Assembly: GCA_038216465.1 (NCBI GenBank)
Contig: JBBQQC010000001.1
Location: 496,001 to 560,000 of the forward strand
DNA from: JACCZX01 sp038216465
GTDB lineage: Bacteria > Pseudomonadota > Gammaproteobacteria > Burkholderiales > Burkholderiaceae_F
Length of the DNA: 64,000 nt
Reading direction: 5' to 3'
Shown here: in pieces, positions 1 to 9,200 of the stretch
Position numbering within the stretch: the stretch's first letter is position 1
Layout of the letters: each line of letters starts with the position of its first letter
Made by a program: the position numbers and the translations under genes
Notes under the pieces: model-generated
The model's input: the letters and a program-made list of their open reading frames with translations, nothing else
Databases searched by the model: none
What the model was told of the DNA's origin: nothing

Positions 1-244
1 CGTTAATCCCGCCCTGCGCATTGACCAGCTTCAGATAGTCGGCATAGCCGTTGGCAAATGGCACCCCGTTGGGGGCGTAGGCGCCGGTGCGGTACACGAG
101 CATCGGGAAAAATTGCTCCCCTTTGCCCGCAACCGGTGCCTTGGTTTGGCCGGCTGCCGGGACGGACACGCTGAGCGCGATTGCGGCGCCGATGGCCGCC
201 AGTGCAGCCATCGCATCTACCCTCGTACGTTGAAAAACTGCCAT
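1..244 (-). CDS. ABC transporter substrate-binding protein, Liv type (partial, N-terminus only)
   Basis: The first 81 codons of a periplasmic binding protein are visible; the rest runs off the left edge. The ATG at 244 is preceded by AGGAGAC. An N-terminal export signal (hydrophobic run about residues 12-30, ending in an AAG-like cleavage region) is followed by a segment, QFFPMLVYRTGAYAPNGVPF, typical of the start of the mature domain in Liv/urea-type receptors, which bind branched-chain amino acids, amides or similar ligands. It is the last visible gene of the minus-strand operon that includes the two Liv permeases and the LivG ATPase, so it should be their cognate receptor. The ligand cannot be told from this fragment. 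Confidence 0.8.
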   Translation of the reverse strand, partial: MAVFQRTRVDAMAALAAIGAAIALSVSVPAAGQTKAPVAGKGEQFFPMLVYRTGAYAPNGVPFANGYADYLKLVNAQGGIN

Positions 245-302
245 GGTGTGTCTCCTGTGGTCCGCTTCGTTTATATGTTTGACCGCCCGCCTTGGACCTG
301 TC

Positions 303-1367
303 TCAGTGCGGGAACGGCCAAAGTCGCAACTTTTCCTTGCCAATCGCCCACAAACGCGCGAGCCCGTGCGGTTCGACGATCAGAAAAAACACAATGAGAC
401 TGCCGAAAATCATCGACTCCAAGTGCGATGCGAACGCCGTCGAAATCGGCACCCCAAACCAGTTCGGAATCTGATTCAACAGAATCGGCAGCACGACGAT
501 AAACGCCGCGCCGAAGTATGCGCCGAGCAGCGAGCCCATGCCGCCGATGATGATCATGAAGAGCAGGTTCAGCGAAAGGTTGATATTGAACGCCAATGGT
601 TCCCATGCGCCTAGGTGGATAAACCCCCAGAGAGCGCCGGCGATGCCGGCATAAAACGAGCTGACAGCGAAGGCGGAAAGCTTGGCCGACAGCGGCCGGA
701 TGCCGATCACCTCGGCGGCGACGTCCATGTCACGCGTCGCCATCCAGGCGCGGCCGATATGTCCGCGCACCAGATTTTTCGAAGCCAAGGTCAGCACAAT
801 TGCGATCGAAAGAACGAACAGGTATTTATCCAACGATGTCCGGACGGTCCAGCCGAAGAGCTCGATCGGCGCAGTCGACACGGATCCGGATGACGAATAG
901 TCGGTGAACCACTTGACGCGCGCGAACAGCCAGTCAATAAAAAACTGCGCCGCCAAGGTGGCGACTGCCAGATACAGACCCTTGATGCGCAGGCTCGGAA
1001 TGCCGAAGAACGCGCCGACCAGCGCCGCGATGCCGCCCGCGAGAATCAGCACGATCAGAAAGTTAAGACTCTCGATGCGGACCGTCAGGTTGTAGGCGGC
1101 ATAGGCGCCGACCGCCATAAAGGCCGCGGTGCCGATCGAAATCTGTCCGCAGTAGCCGACCAGAATATTGAGCCCGATCGCGGCGATCGCGAGGATCACG
1201 AACGGAATGATCAGCGCGCGCAGCATGTAGTCGCTGACAAGCCAGGGTACTGCGCAGTAAACAAATGCGATCAGCCCGATGACAAACCAGCGGTCCTGCG
1301 CGATCGGCAGCAGCTGCTGATCTGCTGCGTAGCTCGATTTGAATTGACCGTTTTCCCGGTAGAGCAT
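303..1367 (-). CDS. livM: branched-chain amino acid ABC transporter permease, LivM family
   Basis: 354-residue inner-membrane permease with about nine hydrophobic segments. The central GPS-like region (ILVGYCGQISIGTAAFMAVG) and the loop with ARDMDVAAEVIGI are the LivM hallmarks; the latter is the EAA-type contact with the ATPase. Length fits the family. It starts 2 bases after the LivH stop, so translation is probably coupled. With LivH it forms the heterodimeric channel of the Liv importer; LivG is upstream and the receptor is downstream. No LivF is present inside the window; it may lie beyond the left edge. Confidence 0.93.
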   Translation of the reverse strand: MLYRENGQFKSSYAADQQLLPIAQDRWFVIGLIAFVYCAVPWLVSDYMLRALIIPFVILAIAAIGLNILVGYCGQISIGTAAFMAVGAYAAYNLTVRIESLNFLIVLILAGGIAALVGAFFGIPSLRIKGLYLAVATLAAQFFIDWLFARVKWFTDYSSSGSVSTAPIELFGWTVRTSLDKYLFVLSIAIVLTLASKNLVRGHIGRAWMATRDMDVAAEVIGIRPLSAKLSAFAVSSFYAGIAGALWGFIHLGAWEPLAFNINLSLNLLFMIIIGGMGSLLGAYFGAAFIVVLPILLNQIPNWFGVPISTAFASHLESMIFGSLIVFFLIVEPHGLARLWAIGKEKLRLWPFPH

Positions 1368-1369
1368 GG

Positions 1370-2383
1370 TCAGACGCGGTCGATGTGTTTTTCGCCGAAC
1401 AAGCCTTCCGGGCGCACCAGCAAGAACAACAACGCCAGCACGTACGCAAACCAGTTCTCTATGCCGCCGCCGGCCAGATCAAATTGCCTGACCAAGACCG
1501 GACCCAAAAAAACTTCGGCGAACTTTTCGCCGACGCCGATGATCAGCCCGCCCAAAATGGCGCCGGGCACCGAAGTGAAGCCCCCTAGAATTACGACCGG
1601 CAGCGCCTTCAGCGCCACCAGCGACACCGAGAACTGCACGCCGAGCTTCGATCCCCAGACAACGCCGGCCACCAGTGCCACGAAGCCCGCGACGGTCCAG
1701 ACGATGACCCAGATGCGGTTCAGCGGAATGCCGATCGACTGCGCGGCCTGATGATCGTCCGCCACCGCGCGCAGAGCGCGTCCGGTCGACGTTTTCTGAA
1801 AGAAAAGCGCCAGCGCGATCACCAACAGCGCTGCTACCGCTGCGGCCACCAGATCCTCCGTGTTGACCAGAATGCCACCTTGAAAGATATTCTCGGCGAC
1901 CAGCACCGGCGTCTTCGGTAACCCGGTGTCGATTTGATAGATGTCGCTGCCCCAGACCGTTTGTCCGAAGCCGTCGAGAAAAAACGAAACGCCAAGCGTG
2001 GCCATCAGCAGCACGACCGCGTCTTGGTTGACCAGATGCCGCAGCACCAGGCGCTCGATCAGCCACGCCAGGATCGCCATCACGCCGATCGCCAGCACGA
2101 AGGCGATTGGCAGCGGCATGACCTCGCTCATGCGCGCGACCGATAGCGCGCCAAACAGCACCATCGCACCTTGCGCAAAGTTGAATACGCCGGAAGCCTT
2201 GAAGATCAGCACCAGTCCAATCGCCACCAGCGAATACAGCACACCCGCCATCAGGCCGCCGAGCAGCACCTCCAAGTAAAAGCCAGGCGCGCTAATGCCG
2301 GTGGCGAGCGGCAGCACCATGCCGATCACTAGCACTGCAATCAACGCGACCACCGCCCAATTGCGCAGAAGATAGGCAGCCAT
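1370..2383 (-). CDS. livH: branched-chain amino acid ABC transporter permease, LivH family
   Basis: 337-residue polytopic membrane protein. Visible LivH features are the LMAGVLYSLVAIGLVLIFKA segment near residue 45, the FNFAQGAMVLFGA motif and the RALRAVADDHQAAQSIGI cytoplasmic loop (about residues 200-220) that contacts the ATPase. The N-terminal extension before the first family-typical segment is an extra hydrophobic helix. The ATG at 2383 overlaps the livG stop in TGATG, indicating coupled translation. It is the partner of LivM in the same operon. The substrate class (branched-chain amino acid, or another carboxylate given the adjacent acyl-CoA ligase) is inference. Confidence 0.93.
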   Translation of the reverse strand: MAAYLLRNWAVVALIAVLVIGMVLPLATGISAPGFYLEVLLGGLMAGVLYSLVAIGLVLIFKASGVFNFAQGAMVLFGALSVARMSEVMPLPIAFVLAIGVMAILAWLIERLVLRHLVNQDAVVLLMATLGVSFFLDGFGQTVWGSDIYQIDTGLPKTPVLVAENIFQGGILVNTEDLVAAAVAALLVIALALFFQKTSTGRALRAVADDHQAAQSIGIPLNRIWVIVWTVAGFVALVAGVVWGSKLGVQFSVSLVALKALPVVILGGFTSVPGAILGGLIIGVGEKFAEVFLGPVLVRQFDLAGGGIENWFAYVLALLFLLVRPEGLFGEKHIDRV

Positions 2384-3177
2384 CAGTGCACAACGCCTAA
2401 ATACGCGTCGATGACGTTCTGACTGCTTCGCACTTGATCGGGCACGCCGTCACCGATCTTCTTGCCGTAGTCGAGCACAACCACGCGATCGGAAATGTCC
2501 ATGACCACACCCATGTCGTGCTCGATCAGCACAATCGTCGTCCCGAACTCTTCGTTGACGTCGAGCACAAAGCGACACATGTCTTCCTTTTCTTCCAGAT
2601 TCATGCCCGCCATTGGCTCGTCGAGCAGCAACAGCTTCGGCTCGGTTGCGAGTGCGCGCGCCAGGTCCACGCGCTTCTGTAGCCCATACGGCAAGCGCCC
2701 GACCGGCGTCTTGCGGTACGCCTGAATCTCGAGGAAATCGATCAGATGCTCGACGTACTCACGATGCTGCAGTTCCTCCGCCTTGCCTGGACCGATGTGC
2801 AGCGCCTGCAGCAGCACGCCGGTTTTCATGCGCAGGTTGCGGCCGGTCATGATGTTGTCGAGCACGCTCATTCCCCTGAACAGCGCCAGGCTTTGAAACG
2901 TGCGCGCGATGCCATCGGCAGCCGCTTCGTGCGTGTTCATGTTCTCGCGCACCTTGCCGGCAAACGTGATGCGACCGTGCTGCGGCTTGTAGACGCCATT
3001 GATGACATTGAGCATCGAGCTCTTGCCGGCGCCATTGGGGCCGATGATCGCGCGGACCTCGTGTTCGAAAACGTCAAACGAAACCTGCTGCAGCGCCTTG
3101 ACCCCGCCGAATGCGAGCGACACGTCTTCGACGTTTAGTAACACGCTGTCTTTTTTTTCTAGGGTGCCGCGATTCAC
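2383..3177 (-). CDS. livG: branched-chain amino acid ABC transporter ATP-binding protein, LivG family
   Basis: 264-residue ATPase. Walker A is GPNGAGKSS (about residue 47), followed by a Q-loop region ARTFQSLALFRGM. The signature is replaced by the LivG-type LPYGLQKRVDLARAL, and Walker B is LLLLDEPMAGMN with the D-loop, then the switch histidine in VLIEHDMGVVMD. The C-terminal BCA_ABC tail (VRSSQNVIDAYLG) identifies LivG rather than LivF. The start is GTG at 3177, overlapping the stop of the 81-aa gene upstream. LivG normally pairs with LivF, which is not in the window. Confidence 0.93.
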   Translation of the reverse strand: MNRGTLEKKDSVLLNVEDVSLAFGGVKALQQVSFDVFEHEVRAIIGPNGAGKSSMLNVINGVYKPQHGRITFAGKVRENMNTHEAAADGIARTFQSLALFRGMSVLDNIMTGRNLRMKTGVLLQALHIGPGKAEELQHREYVEHLIDFLEIQAYRKTPVGRLPYGLQKRVDLARALATEPKLLLLDEPMAGMNLEEKEDMCRFVLDVNEEFGTTIVLIEHDMGVVMDISDRVVVLDYGKKIGDGVPDQVRSSQNVIDAYLGVVH

Positions 3178-3419
3178 AGCTTGCCCTTGCCTTGGTCCGC
3201 CGCGTCACCTTTCATATTCCACACCGAGTGTTCCGCGCGCCTGATCGGATGCTTCGACTTGCCAGTCCCCTGCATCGTGTCGATTACGAGGTACAGGAAG
3301 GTAAAGATCAATGCGAAGCCGACGAACGCGAGCAGCAGCTGCCCGTTCGCCAGTGACCACGAGGCAAGCCCGACGCCGATCACGAGACACGCGATGGCAG
3401 CGACCGTGCGCGCGTTCAT
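3174..3419 (-). CDS. small two-helix membrane protein in the Liv / acyl-CoA ligase operon
   Basis: 81 residues. Two hydrophobic helices (about residues 5-23 and 27-45) are followed by a charged, probably cytoplasmic tail rich in K, D and G. It sits between the acyl-CoA ligase (15 bases upstream) and livG (4-base stop/start overlap), so it is translated as part of the operon. No family is recognised with certainty. Its position suggests an accessory membrane component of the uptake/activation module, but no function can be assigned from the sequence. Confidence 0.75.
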   Translation of the reverse strand: MNARTVAAIACLVIGVGLASWSLANGQLLLAFVGFALIFTFLYLVIDTMQGTGKSKHPIRRAEHSVWNMKGDAADQGKGKL

Positions 3420-3433
3420 CGCGTGCTCATCAA

Positions 3434-5383
3434 CTACGCCGCCTTCTTCAGCGCCGGCAGCACATCGACGTCGACGATCTTCAGCGTTGCGCTGATCTTG
3501 CCGGCGCGCCCATCTTCGAATTTCACTGCCGTCTCGACGTATTGTTCGCTGGCACCGCGATACATCGCCTCAACCAGCTCGTCGAATTTTTCCTGAATGA
3601 ATCCGCGGCGCACCTTGCGCGTGCGCGTCAGCTCATCGTCATCGGCGTCAAGCTCCTTGTGCAGCACGATGAAACGGCGAATCTGAGTATTGGCAAGCGT
3701 CGGGTCGCCTGCAAGGTCTGCGTTGACCTTGGTGACCGCTTCGCGCACCAGTGCCAGCACTTCGGGTTTAGCCGCCAGGTCGGTGTAGCCGGCGTACGGC
3801 AGGTTGCGGCGCTCGGCCCAGTTGCCCACCGCCTCCATGTCGATGTTGACAAACGCGGTCACCATCGGGCGCCGGTCGCCGAACGCCACTGCTTCCTTGA
3901 TGATCGGGAAAAACTTCAGCTTGTTCTCGATGTACTTCGGAGCGAACAGCGTTCCATCTTCGAGCTTGCCGACATCCTTCGCGCGGTCGATAATTTTCAG
4001 ATGGCCGGCCTGGTCGAAGTAACCGGCGTCGCCGGTGTGAAACCATCCATCGGCGTCCTTCGCTTCGTGCGTGGCTTCAGGCGCCTTGTAGTACTCGCGA
4101 AAAAGCCCCGGCGAGCGGATCAGGATTTCACCCGCATCGGTCAACTTGATTTCGACGCCTTTGACCGGCGGCCCGACGGTGTCGGCTTTGACACCGCCGT
4201 TTTCCTGCACACACACGAACACCGACGTCTCGGTTGACCCGTACAGCTGCTTCAGATTGATACCCAGCGAACGATAGAAGGTGAACAGATCGGGACCGAT
4301 CGCCTCGCCCGCCGTATAGGCAACCCGGACGCGGCTCATGCCGAGCGCGTTTCGCAACGGCGCATAAACCATCAGGTCGCCGAGTGAATACAGCAGCCGA
4401 TCGGAAACGCCGACCGGCTCGCCGTCCAGCAGCCGGCCGCCGACGTTGCGCGCGACGCTCATGAAATGGTGGAACATGCGCCGCTTGATCGCCGACGCGT
4501 CCTCCATCTTGATCATCACCTGCGTCAGCATCGCCTCCAGAACGCGCGGTGGCGCAAAGTAATAGGTCGGCCCGATCTCGCGCATATCGGTCGTCACCGT
4601 CGCGGCCGATTCGGGGCAATTGACCGTGAACCCGCACACCAGCCATTGCGTGTACGAAAAAATGTTCTGGCCAATCCATGCCATCGGCAGATACGCAAGA
4701 ACCTCTTCGTCCGACGTAAGCGCCTCCATCGCGGCGCCGGCGCGTCCGGCTGCGATCAGGTTGTCGTAGCCCAGCACGACGCCCTTAGCGTGACCCGTGG
4801 TACCCGACGTGTAGAACATCGCGGCCACATCGGTACCACTGCCTTTCGCGATCTCGTCCACGATCAGCTTCGGCTGAGCTTGCAGCCGCTGCCGACCGCT
4901 GGCGCGCAACGCTTCGTAAGACTGCAGTCCCGGCTGCTGATAGCGGCGCAGGCCGCGCGCGTCGTCGTAGAAGATCTGCTGCAGGTGCGGCACCTTTTCG
5001 CGGATCTCTAGCACCTTATCGACCTGCTCCTGATCTTCGACCACCGCGAACTCAATTTCAGCGTTATCGAAAACGAACGCCATCTCGGCGGCGACTGCAT
5101 CCTGGTACATCGGCACCGGAATGCCGCCCAGGCACTGCACCGCCGTCATCGTGAAGTACAGCCGCGGCCGGTTTTCGCCGACGATCGCCAGATGGCGGCC
5201 GCGCTGAAAGCCAGCGTGCATCAACCCGGCTGCAACCTCGCAGACTTCCTGCCACATCTGTTGCCAGGTCCAGCTCTGCCAGATGCCAAGGTCTTTCTCG
5301 CGAATAGCCGTCGCATGCGGGCGCAGCTGCGCGTGTTGCGCGAGCAGGTGCGGGAACGTGTCAGCCAGGGACGCTGAGTGCAC
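3434..5383 (-). CDS. AMP-dependent acyl-CoA ligase (long-chain fatty-acid-CoA ligase type)
   Basis: 649 residues if started at GTG 5383, which has AAGGAGA seven bases upstream; an in-frame extension to 5491 has no comparable ribosome site. It carries the ANL-family P-loop (MFYTSGTTGHAKGVVLGYDN), the YGSTE motif, the HTGDAGYFD adenylate motif and the DRAKDVGKLEDG hinge of the large FAA/ACSL-like branch. It would activate a carboxylic acid to its acyl-CoA with ATP via an acyl-AMP. It is the first gene of the Liv operon, an arrangement common in Burkholderiales, where import and CoA activation of an organic or aromatic acid are probably coupled. The actual acid is unknown. Confidence 0.92.
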   Translation of the reverse strand: MHSASLADTFPHLLAQHAQLRPHATAIREKDLGIWQSWTWQQMWQEVCEVAAGLMHAGFQRGRHLAIVGENRPRLYFTMTAVQCLGGIPVPMYQDAVAAEMAFVFDNAEIEFAVVEDQEQVDKVLEIREKVPHLQQIFYDDARGLRRYQQPGLQSYEALRASGRQRLQAQPKLIVDEIAKGSGTDVAAMFYTSGTTGHAKGVVLGYDNLIAAGRAGAAMEALTSDEEVLAYLPMAWIGQNIFSYTQWLVCGFTVNCPESAATVTTDMREIGPTYYFAPPRVLEAMLTQVMIKMEDASAIKRRMFHHFMSVARNVGGRLLDGEPVGVSDRLLYSLGDLMVYAPLRNALGMSRVRVAYTAGEAIGPDLFTFYRSLGINLKQLYGSTETSVFVCVQENGGVKADTVGPPVKGVEIKLTDAGEILIRSPGLFREYYKAPEATHEAKDADGWFHTGDAGYFDQAGHLKIIDRAKDVGKLEDGTLFAPKYIENKLKFFPIIKEAVAFGDRRPMVTAFVNIDMEAVGNWAERRNLPYAGYTDLAAKPEVLALVREAVTKVNADLAGDPTLANTQIRRFIVLHKELDADDDELTRTRKVRRGFIQEKFDELVEAMYRGASEQYVETAVKFEDGRAGKISATLKIVDVDVLPALKKAA

Positions 5384-5726
5384 GGTGTCTCCTTGATTGC
5401 GCAATTTCGAAATCGCGGTTTTTTGGCAGACTAGCTTAATGCAGCCAAGGCGCTTACCGCGCACGGAAATCCCGCACGGCACCACCGCCATCCGGCGCGA
5501 CCGCAGTCAGCTGCTCGAAAGCAACGCGCCAGCCCTGCGGCCTCACCCCAATCAGCAGCGCGTTCGGGACGATTTGATAAAGGGCTTCATGCGCGAGTGG
5601 CTGCAGCGATGCATTTTGTATCGGCTGCCCCATCTTCTCGAGGGTAAGGACCCGGAGTTCGCTGCGTATTTTCAGCGTCTCGCGCATGAAGTGCACGGCG
5701 TCGAGTTGCCGCGCCAGAGCTGACCA
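5384..5726. other. 343-base gap with an unresolved coding-like remnant
   Basis: No confident gene. On the minus strand an open frame of about 90 codons (roughly 5454-5724, GTG possible at 5696) encodes a normal-looking peptide with segments such as HFMRETLKIRSELRVLTL and PQGWRVAFEQLTAV. It has no recognised family and no clear ribosome site. A plus-strand frame (5397-5723) also reads protein-like near its end. The most likely explanations are a decayed gene fragment or a small orphan gene. The promoter of the acyl-CoA ligase operon should lie near 5400-5450, but no clear -35/-10 pair was found. Confidence 0.3.
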
Positions 5727-6044
5727 TCAGGCACCCGGATTCTCTTGCACAAAGGTCGCGGTCTGCACGCCGGCTTTCTTGGCCGGAGCACGCGTCTCGT
5801 CACTTTGCGCCCACGCGCGCGCTTGTGCGTCGTCGACGTAGTCGGGGAAATACATGTTGTCGATCGCCCGCATGCGCTGGATGTACTGGCGCAGCGCTTG
5901 CGGGCTGTCCTTGGCTTTTTCGCACGCGACGCGGTTAAAACCCGTTGGCGATTCGCACTTGAACTCGGCGCGGGCCTGGGTCGAAACCACTGCCAGTGCG
6001 GGGACGAACAGAAGGGCTGAGCTGATTGCTTTGAAGCGATTCAT
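5727..6044 (-). CDS. small exported two-cysteine protein (AEFKC family, copy A)
   Basis: 105 residues from ATG 6044 (GAGG upstream); an in-frame upstream extension is unlikely because the signal peptide would be internal. A clear Sec signal peptide (about residues 1-27, ending TQARA) is followed by AEFKCESP and a second cysteine in VACEKAK, suggesting a disulfide in the periplasm. The middle has LRQYIQRMRAI and a DY pair. It is homologous to the gene at 26298-26612, which shares ARAEFKC, the spaced AC.KA, LRQ and R.R.I positions. The family is not recognised and the function is unknown. It lies downstream of the large lipoprotein gene but is separated from it by a hairpin. Confidence 0.75.
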   Translation of the reverse strand: MNRFKAISSALLFVPALAVVSTQARAEFKCESPTGFNRVACEKAKDSPQALRQYIQRMRAIDNMYFPDYVDDAQARAWAQSDETRAPAKKAGVQTATFVQENPGA

Positions 6045-6092
6045 GTGAACCTCATCGAGTGTGGGCGCCGTTGATTTCCGCCGCTCCCGTTG

Positions 6093-6125
6093 CGGGAGGG
6101 TCGCGTTTAAGCGCGAACCCTTCCC
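6093..6125. terminator. GC-rich hairpin downstream of the lipoprotein gene
   Basis: A GGGAGGGTCGCG arm and a CGCGAACCCTTCCC arm are separated by TTTAAG; pairing is strong with small bulges. It lies between the stop of the minus-strand lipoprotein (6224) and the start of the AEFKC gene (6044). There is no long T-run on the minus strand, so a terminator or mRNA-stabilising stem is only probable. Confidence 0.4.
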
Positions 6126-6223
6126 TGCATTAAGCATCGATCGCGACCGTTCGACCAGATGAAAAGTCGACACTCAAGCGTCCGCATAAACGACGTATGG
6201 GCGTGCCGTTGTCTCGTTGCGCA

Positions 6224-9200
6224 TCAGTTGCCGACTTTCTTCAGCAGAACAATCCGTTGCCCGCCGCCGTTGCCGGGGTTCTCGACCAGCGTCAGATACA
6301 ACGTGCCGCCGACGAAGAGCAGCCGTGTGGTCAAACCGTACGAAGTCGTAAGTCCGTGCTGCGTGAACTGCGGAACCTCTCCCTTGTTCAGGCCGATCGG
6401 CGTCCAGCCGGCAGCCGTGTTCTTCTGCACGATCGGATAGTTGGACGCACCGCCGGATGTGGTGTTGGAGATGCTGAGCACCGCATCGCCATTAACCACC
6501 TCGAAGCCCATGCTGTCGACATTCGAGACGTAGTCAGTGAGCGCCGCCCGGAATCCGCCCGTGGTCGACCATGTGGTGCCATCGAAGCGATAGACCGCGA
6601 CGCCGCTGGTGAAGATGCCGGGAGTTATCGTGACCGACGCGGTGAAGCCGACCACCGGATTGCCCCCTGCATCGAAGCGGATGCGCGGCGCGTAGACCTC
6701 GCGCAACTCGGCGGTCAACGGCAGCGTGCCGGAGTTCTGCCCGAGCGCCTGCCATGCCGTTGCCGCGAAGCGATACGCGCGGGTAACCAAGGCACTGGAA
6801 TCGGACACGATCAGCACCGGCCGACCGCTCGCGTCCACGTTGAGATCGAAGCTCGGATAGATCGTGCTTTGCACGGGGCCGGCAGCCAGATCGACCCAGT
6901 TGGCGCCATCGAAGCGTTGTACGTACACGCCGTTGCTGCCGATGTAAGCGCCGTACGCGACCAGCGGCGCACCGCCCGCGTCGATGCGCACGACCGGCTT
7001 TGGACACGTGCCTGAAAACGCGCTGACGTTGGGCAGCTCGCCGCCGTTCGGTCCGATCGGCGCCCACGCGCCGCCGCTATAGCGCCGCGCCATCACGTGC
7101 GCGCCATTGCCGCTGGGCAAGACCTGGTTGTAGACAACGATCGGATTGTTGCTTGCATCGACGGTGAAACCGATCGAAGTGCCGTAGCCGGTGCACGGAC
7201 GATCGATGATCAACTCCGATGCGGCAACATCCCAGCTGGTGCCATTGAAGCGTCGCAGCTGGACGCTGTAGGCGTTGACACCGACCACGTCGCGTATGTA
7301 AGCGAGCAGCGGCGCGCCGTTGCGATCGGCAATCAGATCGATGATGCCGAACGCGCTTTCGATCGGCAGTGTCGGCGCCACCGGCAGCCATGAAGTCGGC
7401 TCGGCCATGCTGTGGAAATCGCCAGCCGCGCCATTTTGTGGCTGCACGCTGAAAGCGTAGTTGCCGGCGGCCGGCACTGCGACAGTCGCGAACGTGTCGC
7501 CGGCGGTTGCCGTCGGCAGGTCGAGCACGGTGTTGCCACTTGGGCCGGTCATGCGCAACTGTTGGGCAGCGCCTGTGTTCATGCGCCGATGCGCGAGGTA
7601 AAGCGCTCCGGTTTGCGCCACTGCGAAGCCGCCGCGATAAACGGTGAACGCCGGCAAAGACTTCGTGATGTCGAACGGAAACGCCAATGCTTCAGTGACC
7701 TCGCCGCCGAGCAACTCGGCCTGCAGCCGATATGCACCGGGTGCATTCGCAGTGCCGACGACCTCGATGATGTAGGTGTCGTTGGCGGGCAGCGCAACGA
7801 TCATCTGACCCTGCGAAACACCGAAGTTGGCCGAGCCCAGCACCGTTGCTCCGCGCAGCAGTCGCACCGTGCCATCCATGTTGGACGCCGCGCCGCGCGA
7901 GGCGGTGATGCGCGCGTACTTCGGCACGACTCCGCTGAATGAATAGCGCGCCGTCTGATTGAGCTGCAGCGAACGCGTCGAGTCGAACGGCAGCGTGATC
8001 GCTTCGGGCGCCGGCCCGGTCGACTGCAGCGGTCGCATCTTGATTAGCACTTCGGCCTGCACGCCGACCGGTCCATTGACGATCGTGCGGCCGGACCACG
8101 TCCCATTCAGCGCCGATGCACTGAGTGCGATGTTCACATTGGCGGGCACCGGAATGGTCCGACCACCGGTGATCGGCAGCACATCGCGCCGCGCGAACGC
8201 CGCAATGCGCGGCGCCAGTGGATCCGCGAGTGCACGGACGAAGCGCGCCGGTGCGGGCGAAGTGCCGAGCCCGCGATCGATTTCCGCCAGCATGTTGCAG
8301 ATTGTTGCGGTGGCAAATGTATCGGCCGCACCGGGCATACCGATGTCGGTGTCGTACACGCACTTCGGTTGCGGCCCGTACGGATCGAAGCCGATATCAG
8401 CGTTCCACCAGCTCAGATGCGAGACGCTTGCGCGCAGCGCGAGACCCGAAGGCGCGAAGGCGGAGGCGATGATTGTGCCCGAACCCTCCTGAATCCACAG
8501 GCCGGTCGTTTCGTCGAGCGACCACAGCGGCACACTGGCGCCGACCGCGAGCGGCGTGCCGTCGAGCTGGCGTTCCGCGTAAATCGGCAGTTCGATGGTG
8601 GCCTGTGCCCCCGCCGCGATCTGTACCGGTGAGCCGCCTGCCGTCAACACGAACTCGGTCGTACCGAAGCTGACGATCGGCGTGCTTGCACCGTCCGGCC
8701 GTATGCCCTCGAACTGGCCCGGAAAACCGCCCGCGGCAGCCAAGGTGACATCGACCGGCGTCACGGAAATCTGCACCGGCCCGTTGACCGCAGTGCCCGC
8801 GTCGTTAACGAGTGCATTGGCTGGCAGCGTTAGCGTGGCGCCGTCGCGCCCGCTGACCGTGCCGCCGGCGGCCGCATCGGCCAACGTCTGTGCGACGTCG
8901 CGCGTACGCATCGTCGCTTCGACATAGGCATCGGTGCCCGCGCTCGACGGCAGCTGCAGCGTCGCGAATTGGTCGGCGTAGCCGCTCTTGCTCAATTTGA
9001 GCGACACCGGCGCGCCCATGCCCAGCGTCAAACTGGCCTTGCCCATTGCATCGGTCAACGCGCTGCCAGCACCGCCACCAATCGGAATGACCGTCACGCC
9101 GTCGATCGCGACGCCATCGACTGTCTTGACGGCAACCTGCGCATTGATCATTGCGCTTGGTGGAGCAGCAACTGAAACCGTGATCGATTTGGACTGGCTC

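Noticed and set aside
5454..5696. An 80-codon minus frame before the acyl-CoA ligase
   Set aside because: No ribosome site or family; kept only as an unresolved remnant, not called as a gene.
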